DNA from: Nipponacmea schrenckii | Lineage: Eukaryota > Mollusca > Gastropoda > Lottiidae | Reading direction: 5' to 3' | DNA: 64,000 nucleotides | Assembly (NCBI GenBank): GCA_030562195.1 | Contig: CM060202.1 | Location: forward strand, 3,720,001 to 3,784,000 | Shown here: positions 1 to 12,800 of the stretch, piece after piece | How positions within the stretch are numbered: position 1 is the first letter of the stretch | Layout: each line of letters starts with the position of its first letter | The notes under the pieces: model-generated | Database searches by the model: none | Seen by the model: only the letters and a program-made list of their open reading frames with translations | Told to the model about the DNA's origin: nothing | Made by a program: the position numbers and the translations under genes

Positions 1-320
1 TATAATTGCTTTATTATGTCGGACTTCGAAATACACAGAATGTCGGAATACTTATAGTTTGTTCAACTTTATCGAGATCAGACAAGGAACAGAAAACAAC
101 ACAAACTAGAACTACAGAAGAAGAACATAGCATCAAAACAGGAGAAACAATTGGAGAAGTATCCCCTTTCTCAATGTCTGTGGTATGGATTTTTTTTCTT
201 GTTTTTTTTTTTTTGTACACGAAGGGATGCCATCCATACTTAATAGTAGATTAGACAAATATGTCGGATTTCTCAGCATGTCAGAATACCCAGATGTCGG
301 ATAACTCAGATTACACTGTA
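1..320 (-). repeat. Dispersed repeat end, possibly a pogo-like MITE
   Basis: Read on the minus strand, the right edge begins TACAGTGTAATC and runs into several TCCGACAT-type motifs (plus-strand TGTCGGA near 19, 43, 263 and 295). The same layout, TACAGTG then roughly 15 bases then TCCGACAT, starts near 4989, and a related piece is at 15466. A TA target followed by CAGTG is typical of pogo/Tc1-like terminal repeats, so a non-autonomous element is a reasonable guess. The left end would lie outside the window. A short A/T-rich stretch near 190-215 sits inside. Confidence 0.4.
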
Positions 321-1349
321 TATACATGTACAGATTTTTTCGCTTGTGGTTGCATATTTATATATACATTAATTTTACAAAAAAAGAGACAGTAGATTTT
401 TAATGGACTTTGGGGGTAAAAGAAAAACCTACAGTAAGTTTGTTGACGATAGAACATGATGATGCCAATGTCTGTACAATTTCTGAAGTTACGTTTCTTA
501 GACCTTGTACAATGTATATGAATAATAATATAAAAAGGCCAATATAACCTTGAAGATTATTGATCGCGTCTTACTGACCACTGTCCAGTCTGAACAGCTC
601 ATGGCTTCAATCTATCGTCGCGTTTTACATCTAAATTATTACGCCATAAAGTCCAATTTGTATCAAGGATACCATCTGTTGCCAATAGACCCGCTGCTGA
701 GAGCTGGCTGATACTTCTCTCCCACCATAGAATATAAATCGGATATAATTGGTTCTATCCGAATAACTTGAATTTGATAAGAAACTCGACCATATGTAAA
801 AGAGTTATTTTCAAAATAATCCCGATAATTCATGTCCTTTTTTATTTACTTATGTCGAAATATCCCGATTACTTCACTCTGAAGGAAAGAATGGAAATGG
901 GACATTTTCCGACTTGTTCGGGAAATAATCAGATAACAAATCACACTGTTGAGATTAATGGATGTGGGCAAATTCACATGATGTTACTCGACATCTAGTC
1001 TGGACACTGCATTTAGCTTAGATTTTTGTTTACCATATCATGTTCATCTAATTTTTGGACTGGCGGTTTGTATTTGAAGTCAATTGAAGTATTGTCATTA
1101 TCATTGTTAATTATTGATAGGAGTTCAGGGTTTTGTGAGACATATAGGAGAGTTCTTAAATAAGATGTATACATAAGATATGTCCATTCAGTATTTGGTT
1201 CCACGTGATATATACCTAATCCGGATATGAAATAACATTTTGTACGGGAATCGTAACGTGACTGTGGAGGGCAGAAATATGACCATTTCGGATCTTAAAT
1301 TTTATATCTTATATCATTTTGATATTAAATATCGAATTGTCATCATTGA
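321..1349. other. No gene seen
   Basis: AT-rich sequence. Open frames here are short, lack recognisable motifs and have no supporting splice structure. I see nothing to annotate. Confidence 0.5.
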
Positions 1350-1608
1350 CTCAAACAAGAATGCGTAGGAACTGACGGTCGAAATACTCGAACAAGAATG
1401 CGTAGGAACAAACGGTCGAAAAACTCAAACAAGAATGCGTAGGAACAAACGGTCGAAATACACAAACGAGAATGCGAAGGAACTGACGGTCCAAATACTC
1501 AAACAAGAATGCGAAGGAACTGGCCGTCCAAATACTCAAACAAGAATGCTAAGGAACTGACGGTCCAAATACTAAAACAAGAACACGAAGGAACTGGTCA
1601 TGCAAGAG
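1350..1608. repeat. 37-bp tandem repeat, seven copies
   Basis: Seven back-to-back copies of a 37-bp unit that starts CTCAAACAAGAATGCG and continues through a GGAAC..ACGGTC core. The first six align without gaps; the seventh (from about 1572) is diverged. Because 37 is not a multiple of three, the open frames across it are unlikely to be selected coding sequence. It is a minisatellite. Confidence 0.92.
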
Positions 1609-3268
1609 GTCGATACAAGAAAGAACGCCTTGCTTGACTTAAAAATTTTGTTCCGAGTCAGTTCTCCTCTATAGCATTAGAAAGATTTGGTGAGTTTACG
1701 TCAAAATCGAAGGATGTTTCGGATTAAACTTGTCAAATCTGATCGATCCACTATTGTTTTGAGCTGGAATCAACAGGATATAGATTCTTCAAGGCCGTCT
1801 GGTTACTGCACGAGATTTTATCATAACAACACCACAGCTGGATTATTTGATCAAAACAAAGACAAGGGCAGTCTGACTTAATGTAGTTTGAATTACATAG
1901 ACTGGTATTCTCTAAATATTACCACTGGCTAGAGGATGGGTGGTCTTGAAATTAGTGGTTTATTATTTTGCATAATTTGTAGATACAAAAAGTTTTTTCA
2001 TATTGTTTCACTATCTGCAATTGTCTCAAGCGATTTAATATTGAAGATTTGATGCCCGCAACAGGAGGTTAGTAACTATGGCAATTTGATGACTGTGAGT
2101 CAAAATTGTCAGTGAATTATCGAATTTTGTAGTATTTCAGAATAAATATTGAAAAATACAATATGTATAGTAAAAATCTAAAATGCTTCAATGCAGTTTT
2201 TTTTTTTAAAGTTTTCAAGCAAATGCTATTTAAGAACGTAGTCTATCATGGATCGAAATGTTCGACGTAATGTCCATGTGTATGACAAAATGACAACAAG
2301 CGCGCGTCTGTGTGTAAATCATAAAATGCTAATAAAGTAAGTTGGATTGAGTCTCCTAAACTTGTCCAGTGCAGATCGGTCACAATCAACATTTTCGTCA
2401 TTTAAAATAAAGAAAATCTAACATTCAAGTCGCAGATATGTCGTTGATGGATTAAGCCTGTAGGAGATTAGCCGCTAATCTTTCGCCACCAGCACACGTC
2501 AAGCTTAACTCATGTAGAACAAAAGATATAATCCTTCTATTTTGTAATAAAGATTAACGATATGAGAATATGAATGCTTTGCAACACCTCCCATATTGAT
2601 TTCTGAACGTGAAGGAGACAAATGTGATTCAATGACCTTTTCAATGATTACAGGTAGGACTACGTGACAGTAACATATTCTAAACTAAAATACGACAGTG
2701 AGATTCTGTTTGAAGAGGTAACATGTCAGAGCCAATGAAGACCAATCTAGTTCGACAATGCATATTTAGTCAAAATTCATTAAATGTCATAGGCCTACTT
2801 CTTGCTTAAAATTGATACAGCTCTATATTTTGGTACGAAAGAATTATTGCTATTTATTCATGTCATCCCATCGACCCACTGCGCCTAATGGCGAAAACGG
2901 AGATGAAATTTGGAAGGAGTCTCTCAAACTACCAAGGAAGCAACTAACGACCTAAATGCGCCATGAAAGGATTCGATTTACACAGTTTTGCTTTCTATTA
3001 GTAATGCAATATTAAAGTTGTCTGTCTTCCTACGCACATTTTATTATCACGATCTGTTCAATTCTTCTTTGAACAATGATATACTTTAAAATGCTTAATT
3101 TCTTTTTTCATAAATATAAACATTCTATTTAAAGGTAAAACACATCCCAATAAAACTTATTTATATACAGAATTCATTATTCAAGTCAATATTGTGGATA
3201 CAGTTCGAAGAAATATTTGAATTGCTGAACACCTTTCATTACTGATAATCGCTTCAGATTTTAATGTT
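1609..3268. other. No gene seen
   Basis: AT-rich non-coding sequence with short open frames only. I recognise no domain, RNA gene or repeat boundary. Confidence 0.5.
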
Positions 3269-3400
3269 GATCCGGACGATCTAGCGATCATTGAAGAGAT
3301 CGTTTCGGACGATCTAGCGATCCATAAAGAACATGTTCCGGGCGATCTAGCGATCCATAAAAAACATGTTCCGGACGATCTAGCGATCCATGAAGACATT
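3269..3400. repeat. 33-bp tandem repeat, four copies
   Basis: Four copies of a 33-bp unit begin at 3269, 3302, 3335 and 3368. Each contains CGATCTAGCGATC. The period is a multiple of three, so the minus strand stays open with an 11-residue periodicity (repeated WIARSS), but there is no start context, splice site or family match to argue for a protein. Confidence 0.92.
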
Positions 3401-4843
3401 GGAAATCAGATCTCGTCGACAAGAGCGGCCAGAACATGTAATTCTGTTGATTGTAGCTTTAATTAGAAAGCCTTTTTCTAGAAATTCGCCGAGTTCAATC
3501 AAAGTAAAAACCATATCATTTTAAGTAAAAACCGATTTAATTCCTTAATGTATGGAAACTCATCAGTATGTCTGACATTGAACTTGTTCAGAACACGAAA
3601 TTACATTAAATTAATAAGACTAGTATCTTGAACAAACGTTTATTCTATATGAATATATTTGGAGTGACCATGAAGATCTGGTCCTCAGACAACTGTAACC
3701 GTGAGTTACTAAATCTTCCCGACATGCTGCATCTACATGCATGGAAAGTAGATGACAGACGCTGATATCTCATACTATATGATGCAGACGAAACGCTATA
3801 TTTATAGTACATATTGATTCCACCCGTAAGTCATTGAGTCCACTGATATTTGCTTATCTGTGTATGATTTGGGTCGATATAAACTGATTATAAGATTGTC
3901 AATAAGGTCTAGACGGAACGGTCGGTGTGGTCTGACATCACCATATATACTCAAGACCACTTCGGTCTGGACGTCTCAAAATACTTTGGTAATTGAGCGT
4001 TTATAAGTAAGATCAAGGGCATTTCCGTGGTAATGTCCGATTCGGTAAGACATTAATTTTCTGAAAATAAGTACTTTTTTTGTTAATCTAAACCACCGAC
4101 CCGACCCATCATGAAAAGAACTAGAAAAATCTTTCAATTCATTCGAAGGTATGGAACGAATATTTTAGTCAGATATGAATTGCTGTGTCAGTATCGCGTG
4201 ATTGTGACCTACATAAAATGCCATGTGTTTTGCGCAAAGTAGACCATGCTTACAATTTTCAAAACACATAGAACTACTTCCCATTGGAGGACTCCACTAC
4301 TATACTATTATTGCTTTTTAATTTAAGTAGAGACTAAACCTAATGATAGGCCCAGTTAACTAGCAAGGGCCTTTTTATATAAAGCTCTGAGATGTTGTAC
4401 ACATCACAACTGAATTTTGGCAAATTTATCAACCGTCATCAGAGCATGTGTTATGGCTAATGATATCGAGTCGTATTCTGATGAATGCACGTAACTTTCA
4501 TGCGCATATTTATGGACACGGAGTTAACCATTATGTACATATCTTAAACCACCAAGGGTTACAATTGGTTACCTATTGTACTCGACACTGTTGTTTTGCT
4601 CGTGTTTTAGTTGCACTACCTTATGTGTACACGTGTACCTGAAAGGACGGGAGTTAAATTTTCTGAATGTCTGGATCTTCATAATTAATAAGGGCACATC
4701 CGCTTAAAAAAAATCATGCTGATGCAGTTAACTTGAATATGCAGCTGACACAAATCAGCCACTGGATATCGCAAATGGTAATACGATAAACAATATTGTG
4801 TCCCTATACTAATTTTACAAGTAAAGGTAAATATACATAATAT
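3401..4843. other. No gene seen
   Basis: AT-rich sequence, mostly short open frames. No gene, RNA or repeat that I can support. Confidence 0.5.
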
Positions 4844-4904
4844 GAACTATATAAATATAATTATGATATATATTATATATATCACAATTATATTTATATA
4901 GTTC
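4844..4904. repeat. Near-perfect AT-rich inverted repeat
   Basis: The left arm starts GAACTATATAAATATAATTA and the right arm, read in reverse complement, starts GAACTATATAAATATAATTG. The arms are about 29-30 bp with one mismatch and almost no loop, so the stretch can form a long hairpin or cruciform. Confidence 0.85.
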
Positions 4905-4988
4905 AAACGTTTGTCATTTATATTAAATTTCATAAAATATTGTTCTGTACTGGTGTGTATCAAGTCTAATAAACAAACATGTTTTATA

Positions 4989-5040
4989 TACAGTGTACTC
5001 CGAGTAATCCGACATTCACTCAAAATGTACTACATGTATC
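4989..5040 (+). repeat. Dispersed repeat end, possibly a pogo-like MITE
   Basis: TACAGTGTACTCCGAG then TAATCCGACATT matches, in the opposite orientation, the terminus at 1-320. No matching right end was found nearby, so this may be a solo or decayed end. Confidence 0.4.
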
Positions 5041-7359
5041 TGTACTAGTTTTGATCAACTGAATTTACTAGTTTGTAAGTGTCCCGATTATGTTCGGGTA
5101 TTAAGCATCTCTCCTTTCCTCGAAATCTCATAAGCTTTAAATTGACAACAACCTCATCTATTGGTGGCTCCTATGGAATAACATGACATTTTTGAGGACT
5201 GAACTCCGAGTGGCAAATAATTTCAAAATACATTCTTCAAGCCTTTGCATTTAATATCGCTATTTGATTGATCAGTTTGTTAGTTTTACGATCAAATAAT
5301 TCCATTTAGAGTTATTTATCCGGAACATTGACACTTAATACTTTACGAACCGTGAAAATATCGATATTCAACTGTTTGTTCTATATATTTCTTCTGGGGT
5401 CATCTAACTTTTAGATATATTTTGATGGTCGATTTAAAGTCGCCAGATTATCTGCACCTTAGTGTAGTTACCCTTATAAGACATTATTATTTTTTTCGAA
5501 ATATTACAGAATCGAAGTAAAATATACCATAGGTACAGATAATCCGAGAAATACCAATGTCAATAGTAAGTACTATTTGGTCGAGAGGAACTTTGAGAAC
5601 CTAATTTGGCTGTTGCAGCCTTTCTTTGTATGTGAATCGAATATTATACTCAAGTAAATATGTCAAAAGAAATACCCATTGACGTCAGAAACGAATCTAT
5701 GTTGACTATATGTATTTTGAAGTGGTAAGAATCGTGTGAATTGACCTAATGATATATATACAGTACACTATGACACTCATTACTGATTTGACCTTGATTA
5801 AAATCATTTCTCGGCTGTTAAGTAGATATCGACATATTGAAATATCCCATGAAACCTAAAGTAAAATCAGATAAAATTAAAAAATAAGTTGAACTTCCTT
5901 TATATGTCTCTGAAAAGGCAGATTCTATAGATGCATGAAGTGGGCACTGGTATAAGTTATGCTAAGCACTTTAACTCAAAAAAAAAAAAAATGAACATTA
6001 TTATCAATTTATAACTTCTTAAGGGAGATATCGAGTTATTAGACCGACCAAGTAGTCACGGGTTCCATGAGAATGAGCATAACGTCTGAATAGATACCGA
6101 CATATTCAATATTTATAAATTATTGAAGAATACAAAACGATGACCTTATAAACATTCCAAAGTTGCTCATATATATCGTCATATTAGAAATTGGGTTATT
6201 TTTCTAAGTAACAGCCTTTTAATGAGATATCTGTACCCACCATCAAATAAAGTACAGAAAAAGACAAAAAAAACTTGTTTTACAGAGAAAAGAGACTGTT
6301 TCTCACGTCATTGTATTGTTTTTGAGCATTAGAAGACCATTGTTTTTAATTAAACCTTTATCATAAACACTAATTATTGTTTAAGATGTCGCTGCTGGAG
6401 CTGCATATTATTTGATTAATCTAAAAATGATCAGCATATTACGAAGGTAGATATTTTAGAACCAGGAAGTGAAAAATATGTAAATAATGATGGGCTGATG
6501 ATATTTTAACATAATGTTGAATTCCCAAGCGTCGACTTGTCAAACTTCATTTTCTAAAACAAAGTAGTTGAATTTTCGTTTCGGTATGTATGAATAATCA
6601 ACGTCGGGGAGTTGAAATAATGAAAAATCAAGCTCTATACTACTATTACTAGTACGAAGTTTATAAATTGTATTGTAGATCAGTTTCTCACGGCGCCTAG
6701 TGTATAACGTAGTTCACATGGGAACACGGATAGATATGTCAATTCTTCAATAAACAGACGCCATTCGCTTTGAATGTTAATTAAAAAACTTTTTTCGTGT
6801 AATTAATTTGTTTCATTAAATTTAATAGATTGACTCAATTTGTTTCTCTTTTTTCTTTGTTGTCATGGTTAAAATTCGTTTTCTTTTCTTAGATCTGTAC
6901 CCTACGATTTCTAAATGAATGCTACAGAATAAAATTAAAATTGAATTTTAAATGAAATGAATTTACTAGTTTCAAGGTCTCAAATGTTACGACCAATTTT
7001 CTACAGCTTGTTGTATGGTTTTCAAGATTTTTAATCTATCTAATTACTTGCAGTTCGACAATAACTGCGTAATACTGTTAACATAAATTGATGTCCCTGA
7101 TGAACAAAAAAACAAATACCAATGTAATAAAAACATAACTTATCATTTACTGGCAGTTATGCTAATTTGATAACAGCCTTAGGGACTGACTTGCTAGTTC
7201 CAGGAACCGTTTTCTGATTGACGTGGTTCCGTCTGGCGTAAATATACCCTATATTATGGAAATGGATTATACGAAGCCGTTATATTGTCTTCTATTCACG
7301 CTACGTTTTGAACGTTGGTCGTATAATGCTTAAAGGCATTTAAACAATAGGAAATAAAA
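5041..7359. other. No gene seen
   Basis: AT-rich intergenic sequence with an A-run near 5979-5991. I find no gene or clear repeat. Confidence 0.5.
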
Positions 7360-7450
7360 TGAAATTTACGTCCTACGGTTTTTCAACCTATTTGTTTAAT
7401 GAAGACGGGTCATGCAATGCAGTATGCAATGTTGTAAATTGTTCAAAGAC
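7360..7450 (+). repeat. Dispersed repeat fragment (family with copies at 18.0, 57.1, 61.4 kb)
   Basis: The segment ATGAAGACGGGTCATGCAAT followed by GCAGTATGCAATG closely matches 61.46-61.50 kb, where ATGAAGACGGGATACGCCAT is followed by GAAGTATGCAATG. The shared upstream part contains TTTACGTC. It is probably a fragment of an older transposon. The 89-codon open frame that follows (7412-7681) has no recognisable domain. Confidence 0.45.
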
Positions 7451-9804
7451 ATCGTGATCGAAGATGGCAATTGTTATAATATGTGGGTTGTAAAGTTCTG
7501 CGCAAAAATTGAAGATCGCCAAGGTTTTTACTATTTGCTCTACTTTGTTTCAACTTTGGATTGTGTCGAAACGTCGCGTGGAGTAATAAATTTCTTGCGA
7601 GGATATATCCAAGGCTTTCATATCTGTTGCGTTGCTAAGGGTATAGTGCCCGCATTTCCCCTCGAAGAAGACATTCTTTAAATTGATCACAGTCGACCAG
7701 AAACACTAAGGAATACTCTAGTAGTATCCTTATTATATAGGCTTAAAAGAAAAATAAGACGGAAACTTCACGGTGCCAAAATTCCGAAAATAAAGTCTTG
7801 ATTACTGAGAACCACATTTAAATGGTGCCATAAATCAAATCCTGACAGTTCAAGACATGGGAATCGGTAGTGAGAATAGTTAGTTCCAGTATTCTGTCTA
7901 CCGACTATCTAATTATGCAATAGACGTATGGATCAATACCGGCGACTATGAAATAAATTCTAGGATAACGTCCTTGAGAACGTTGACCTCAAGAGTACAG
8001 CTGAACATTCTAGGACTTTCTATGCTAATAGCAGACAGATTCCAGCAATGAACTCATGTAGGGAATGGTGCGCAATTTTGCGTGATTCTTGTGATCGAAT
8101 GCATATCGGAATTTCTGATATTACGATCATATTGTCGTGTTTTACGTTATGCACTGAACAGAAGTGAGCATGTAGCGTGGAAGATAATGGAGAGCAAATT
8201 TAGTCATTTCGAAATTCTTGCCTTTTTTATGTTAATATCACAAAATTATTGTCTATATTCTGTGAAATTTTAAAATCCATGTTATCAAAAATGCTAAATT
8301 TGGTTTGTTGGCTATTTAAAGCTTAAAAATAAAAAAATAGATTGTAAGATAATTTAATTGGAACTATTATTATAATGCCTTCCTATCAAATACAAGTAAA
8401 GGCATGGCAAGCATACTGAATTTATGTGAGCTTACAGAATTAAAATCTGTGAAACTGTAACGTTAAATATGGTGTAACTATATTGCAGAAGGCCATAACG
8501 AATAAGACAAGATTATGATGTCTTTAATTAATTTAATTATAATAACTTTTCAATTTTACTAGCCTAGAATTTTTAGACGTAAATTAAATTTATTTTATTA
8601 ATTGTCAAAGGGTTTTGTCCACCATCAGTTTCATAATCTCGATTTTTACTGAAAGAAACAGCTGCAGTCCATAGGAAGAAATTTTTGGTTTCAAACCACA
8701 TAAAATAAGACCATCGTGAAAAGCTATTTTAAATTAAGAGCTTTGTTGACTTTCTGAAAGAGTTAGTAAGCATAATATAAAATAGAGGTACATTTAAGTA
8801 CCTTGAGTTTTAGTCAGGAATTATTTGCATGGGTCTGGTTTTTTCTTGAAAATTGGTTCGGAAAAATATCAGGTTCAATGCGAGATAATCAAAGCTATCA
8901 GTTCCAGAAATGATAACGCTACCAGGAAGGGAAGTCTGGTATTGTCTTGACTTGCCCAAAGGTATCGAGGTATTGGTAACGTGGACGGCGAACATTTCCG
9001 GATTTCAATAGTGACAAACGTGTCATTACGTCTGAAAAAAAAGACGGCTCTGCATCTTGATTCTAAGCCCAAGGAGAGTGTAAGATAACAGTTAGTCTCG
9101 ATTATTTGGCATGTAGCGTAATCGGGATCATAATCATTATTAGAAAGTGCAAATTATCTTGTATCATCTAATGCAATCATGCAGAAAGCAATTGTCATTC
9201 ACCAAGCGTCACAATGACGCAAACATAACTGGAAGTAACATCTCCGCTATCTTGCTTAGCCTTGAGGCCGACCAATAACTAACCTGCTCTCGGGGGAAAA
9301 TTGTCGTGTTCTCGAATCCATTTCAACCTACTCTATCAAATCACTGTAGTAGATTGGTGAATTTTAAATTGATGTCGAATTAAGATGTAGTTATAAATTG
9401 TAATCAGATGTCATGTTCGCGAGGGACTTTAATATAACTGCTGTATCCTCAAGGGAGTTTGATGTAACAGCTATCTCCGGTACACAATTTTATATGTGGT
9501 TATCGAAGGTGTCATTAGCAACCGCTCGTCCATCTCTATACCCGTCCAGTGTTGATCCCTAGGGAATCCTGAGCTGAGTATCGGAAACTGAGATCTAATT
9601 TGAGTGATTTTCAATTCCAGTTGATAGCAATTTGATTACAGCCGCGCAACCATTTTGAACTCACGTGTTTGTGTCATATGTGAATTGAAACATTACGTCA
9701 TAACCATCTACTGTTTCCCTCGTCTTTTGTATTGTTCTGTTTTATTCTTAAGCATTTGAAATTATTGATAAATGATTGAATCATCAATGTCAAATATATT
9801 GTTT
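7451..9804. other. No gene seen
   Basis: No supported gene. Short open frames near 8082-8273 and 8810-9072 lack motifs and overlap on one strand in different frames, as expected of chance. Confidence 0.45.
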
Positions 9805-9838
9805 CTCAAAATAATATATATATATATATTATTGTGAG
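9805..9838. repeat. AT dinucleotide palindrome
   Basis: CTCAAAATAATATATA and the reverse complement of the right flank, CTCACAATAATATATA, form a hairpin around an AT-dinucleotide centre, with one arm mismatch. Confidence 0.7.
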
Positions 9839-12800
9839 GTGTGTTGTTGTTTGTGACTTCAGATATAAGTGTTTTCGTCAATAACAGGTTAATGAAAACA
9901 CCTTGCTTGAGCACATTTCAAGGCGTTTCATACTAGAGCTTAACAATGCGTGATATTACGTTGACAGATTGAATAACGCTCCAAGGGGAAGGTACCGTGG
10001 TAGCCAACACATTAAGAAATGTAATAAGAAAACAAGCCCATGTTCTAGATCCAAGTTTAAAACAAGCGAACGGTATTTCATACCATCCTTATCAAATTTA
10101 TTTAATTATTCAAGTCAAGAAAAATAATAAAGTCAAAAACCTTTGTTTCAAATTCACAGAACAATATAAAAAATTTGACGTCAATTTTTCTTTTGAACGA
10201 CATAGCGATAAGTTATAAAAATCAGATTGAATAATTTTAGTGACAGTGTAAATGTCGGTTCCGAGTATTGCCTGTTAATATTAGCATGTCTTATCAAGTA
10301 GCTGTCAGAAATGTTAAGAAACCTCAGTGACAATTTAATAAATCACCATGCAACATTTCAATTAAGTCGAATACAGACAGGAAATTTAAAATTGACTTCA
10401 GAGGGAGCAGCATGTAATACACTTGCCTTTATTGAGAGAGAAAGGTAATTTTACATTATTTTATTTTAGACAAAATAAAATTGAGGATTTCGTTTTTTTA
10501 GATAATAAAATTTATAAAAAAATACGGAGGTGGCAACATAATGTATTCACACAACTTTATGGAACAAAATTCACTGGTTAAAGTGGGAAATACATTATAC
10601 GTTACATAAAACTCGAACCAGTGACGGTTATTCAAAAGAGCTGCATCTATTGATCGTTTTTACGTTTTCTCTCTAAAACATGTAGCAATTATAAAAAAGG
10701 TGTACCGACATAGTTTTGCGGAATCATTGCTTGAACGTATCTTACTTAAGGCTTCAGACGAGGGTAACTCATTTTGTCCAAACTCATTTTGTTCAAATTC
10801 GCTTTGAAAATTAGGGATGAGGGAAACTCCCATTTGTCCGGTTGACATTCATTGAACCGAGAGCCCAAAATTGCTCTGTGCGCCCATGTTATTGAAAACA
10901 ACGCCCTTTTTATCATTAATTGTTGCATCAAAATAAACAACAATTAAACAACAAGAACCTAAAATTTCTTGCCGATTCAGCTTCACGAGTTGAAGGGATT
11001 GCGAAATAACGACAAGAGAGTATTTTGTTTGGTCATTGAAGAATGTTGTTCGACCCCTCCCAAAATAACTTTATTTACAAGCGTTAATCATGTAGGTCTT
11101 TATATTTCACTCTACGATGACCAGCAATAAAAGAGTAAGTTAATGGGATTTTATTTACACATGCTTTTAGCTATTGTCTGAATCTATAACATCCTATTCT
11201 GTCGCCTACTCCCACTTTCCGACCTCACAGGATGTTCTTATCTTTAGAGATCATTCACACGTCCTCTAACTTAGGCATTATAGCAATGATATAGCGAATT
11301 AAACACCCGTTTTATGGACGTTGGGTGGACTTGATTCTAAAGCTTGTCACTATTGCGTCGCAAATTATTATATGTAGATATTTATTGACAATAGCACAAT
11401 ATTGATGTACCCAAACTCCAGATTCTAATCGGTATACATGAATTTTAAAATCCGTAATAAATCATATCATGTCTTACATTTCTACACGTACTTCAAAACG
11501 ATAACGACATCACTATCTGTGTTTATATATAGATAAAATCCGTGTTATCTTTTTGAATTTCTAAATATGGATAAAATCAGAGTGGTGTTAAAGGAATATG
11601 AACGTCTAATGGTGCAGATTTTTTGCCAGATGTATCTGCAGTCTACCTTATAATACATGTAGTACTTATCATATTGTACTGACGTCGAGTTCGCGTGCAA
11701 TAAGATAAATTAATAAATCATTGGACATTTCAAGAACGAGTCAATTACTTGATTTTGATTTTCGAATTGTTACCATTACGTAGTACCCTTTGGGGTTTGA
11801 ATCAATAGAAAGCTTTGGTAGATGAGAAACTAAAAAGGCAAACAATTACACGAATCTTTCCCTTTGAAGCCCTGATCACATGATACCTAATATCAATAAT
11901 AGCCTAATGATGTAACCTCAAGGGGGCGTTATCATTAGGAATGTCGACCTATTGTTGACCTATTGAGGATCAGTCAGGTGAATATAGGACGATGTGATTT
12001 AACTGTTGTTAATGTAATTATCTTCAAAGAACATAGTTTACACCCCCCCCCCCTCCATAGAGAATTTAAGCATTTAAGAAAATCACGTGCAGTAAGCAAA
12101 CAAATAAAAAATTGTTCTCTACTAAGCAATCTGTTTTGGCACGATACAAATGCTGTACCTGCCTTTATAACGGGGTTCGAGCGCAACATTTGGGGAAAAA
12201 TCAAATATCATAGAAAAAAAAAATAGTTTGATTTATTAATGAAACAATTCCAGAATGACAAAGGTTGTCATAAAAACCGGAGGTTATAATTGCCCACGTT
12301 CCTATAACCCACAACTTGGAAATAAAAGTCAATTTATTGAGCTGTTTGTTTACATAAAGATTCTGTCAGCCCTTGTCGAAGTCTATTAAAAGTAATAGAA
12401 TCCTAGACAGATTGGGTGAGTATTAAAAGGGGATTTAAACATTGATATCTCACACTTTATGGGAGGATTAATATACCTACTTAATGGCCAGACCATACTT
12501 CTAGGACACCTGATACCACCGTCACCTTTGACCACCGCTACTGACCAAGTGTCCTGAAGATTAGCTACCGTGTACAGCGATACATGATCTGAATTAATTG
12601 AATATGTCGCGGATTAGTGCGAGTTGTAGAGGGATTTATTAAGTCAACGTATTTTGTTGATAATGGTTATTCTGTTATATTTGCTCAATTGAACTAAATA
12701 TCATAATGATGAGGCCAAATACCCAATAAAAGATTTTTTCTAAAATCACTTTCTTTTTCATTAATTCTTTTAATAATAAAACCATCAATACTTTGTGCTT

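Noticed and set aside
1350..1608. CRISPR-like array
   Set aside because: Units are contiguous with no unique spacers, and the DNA is eukaryotic.
7412..7681. 89-codon plus-strand open frame
   Set aside because: Begins in a dispersed repeat and has no family motif.
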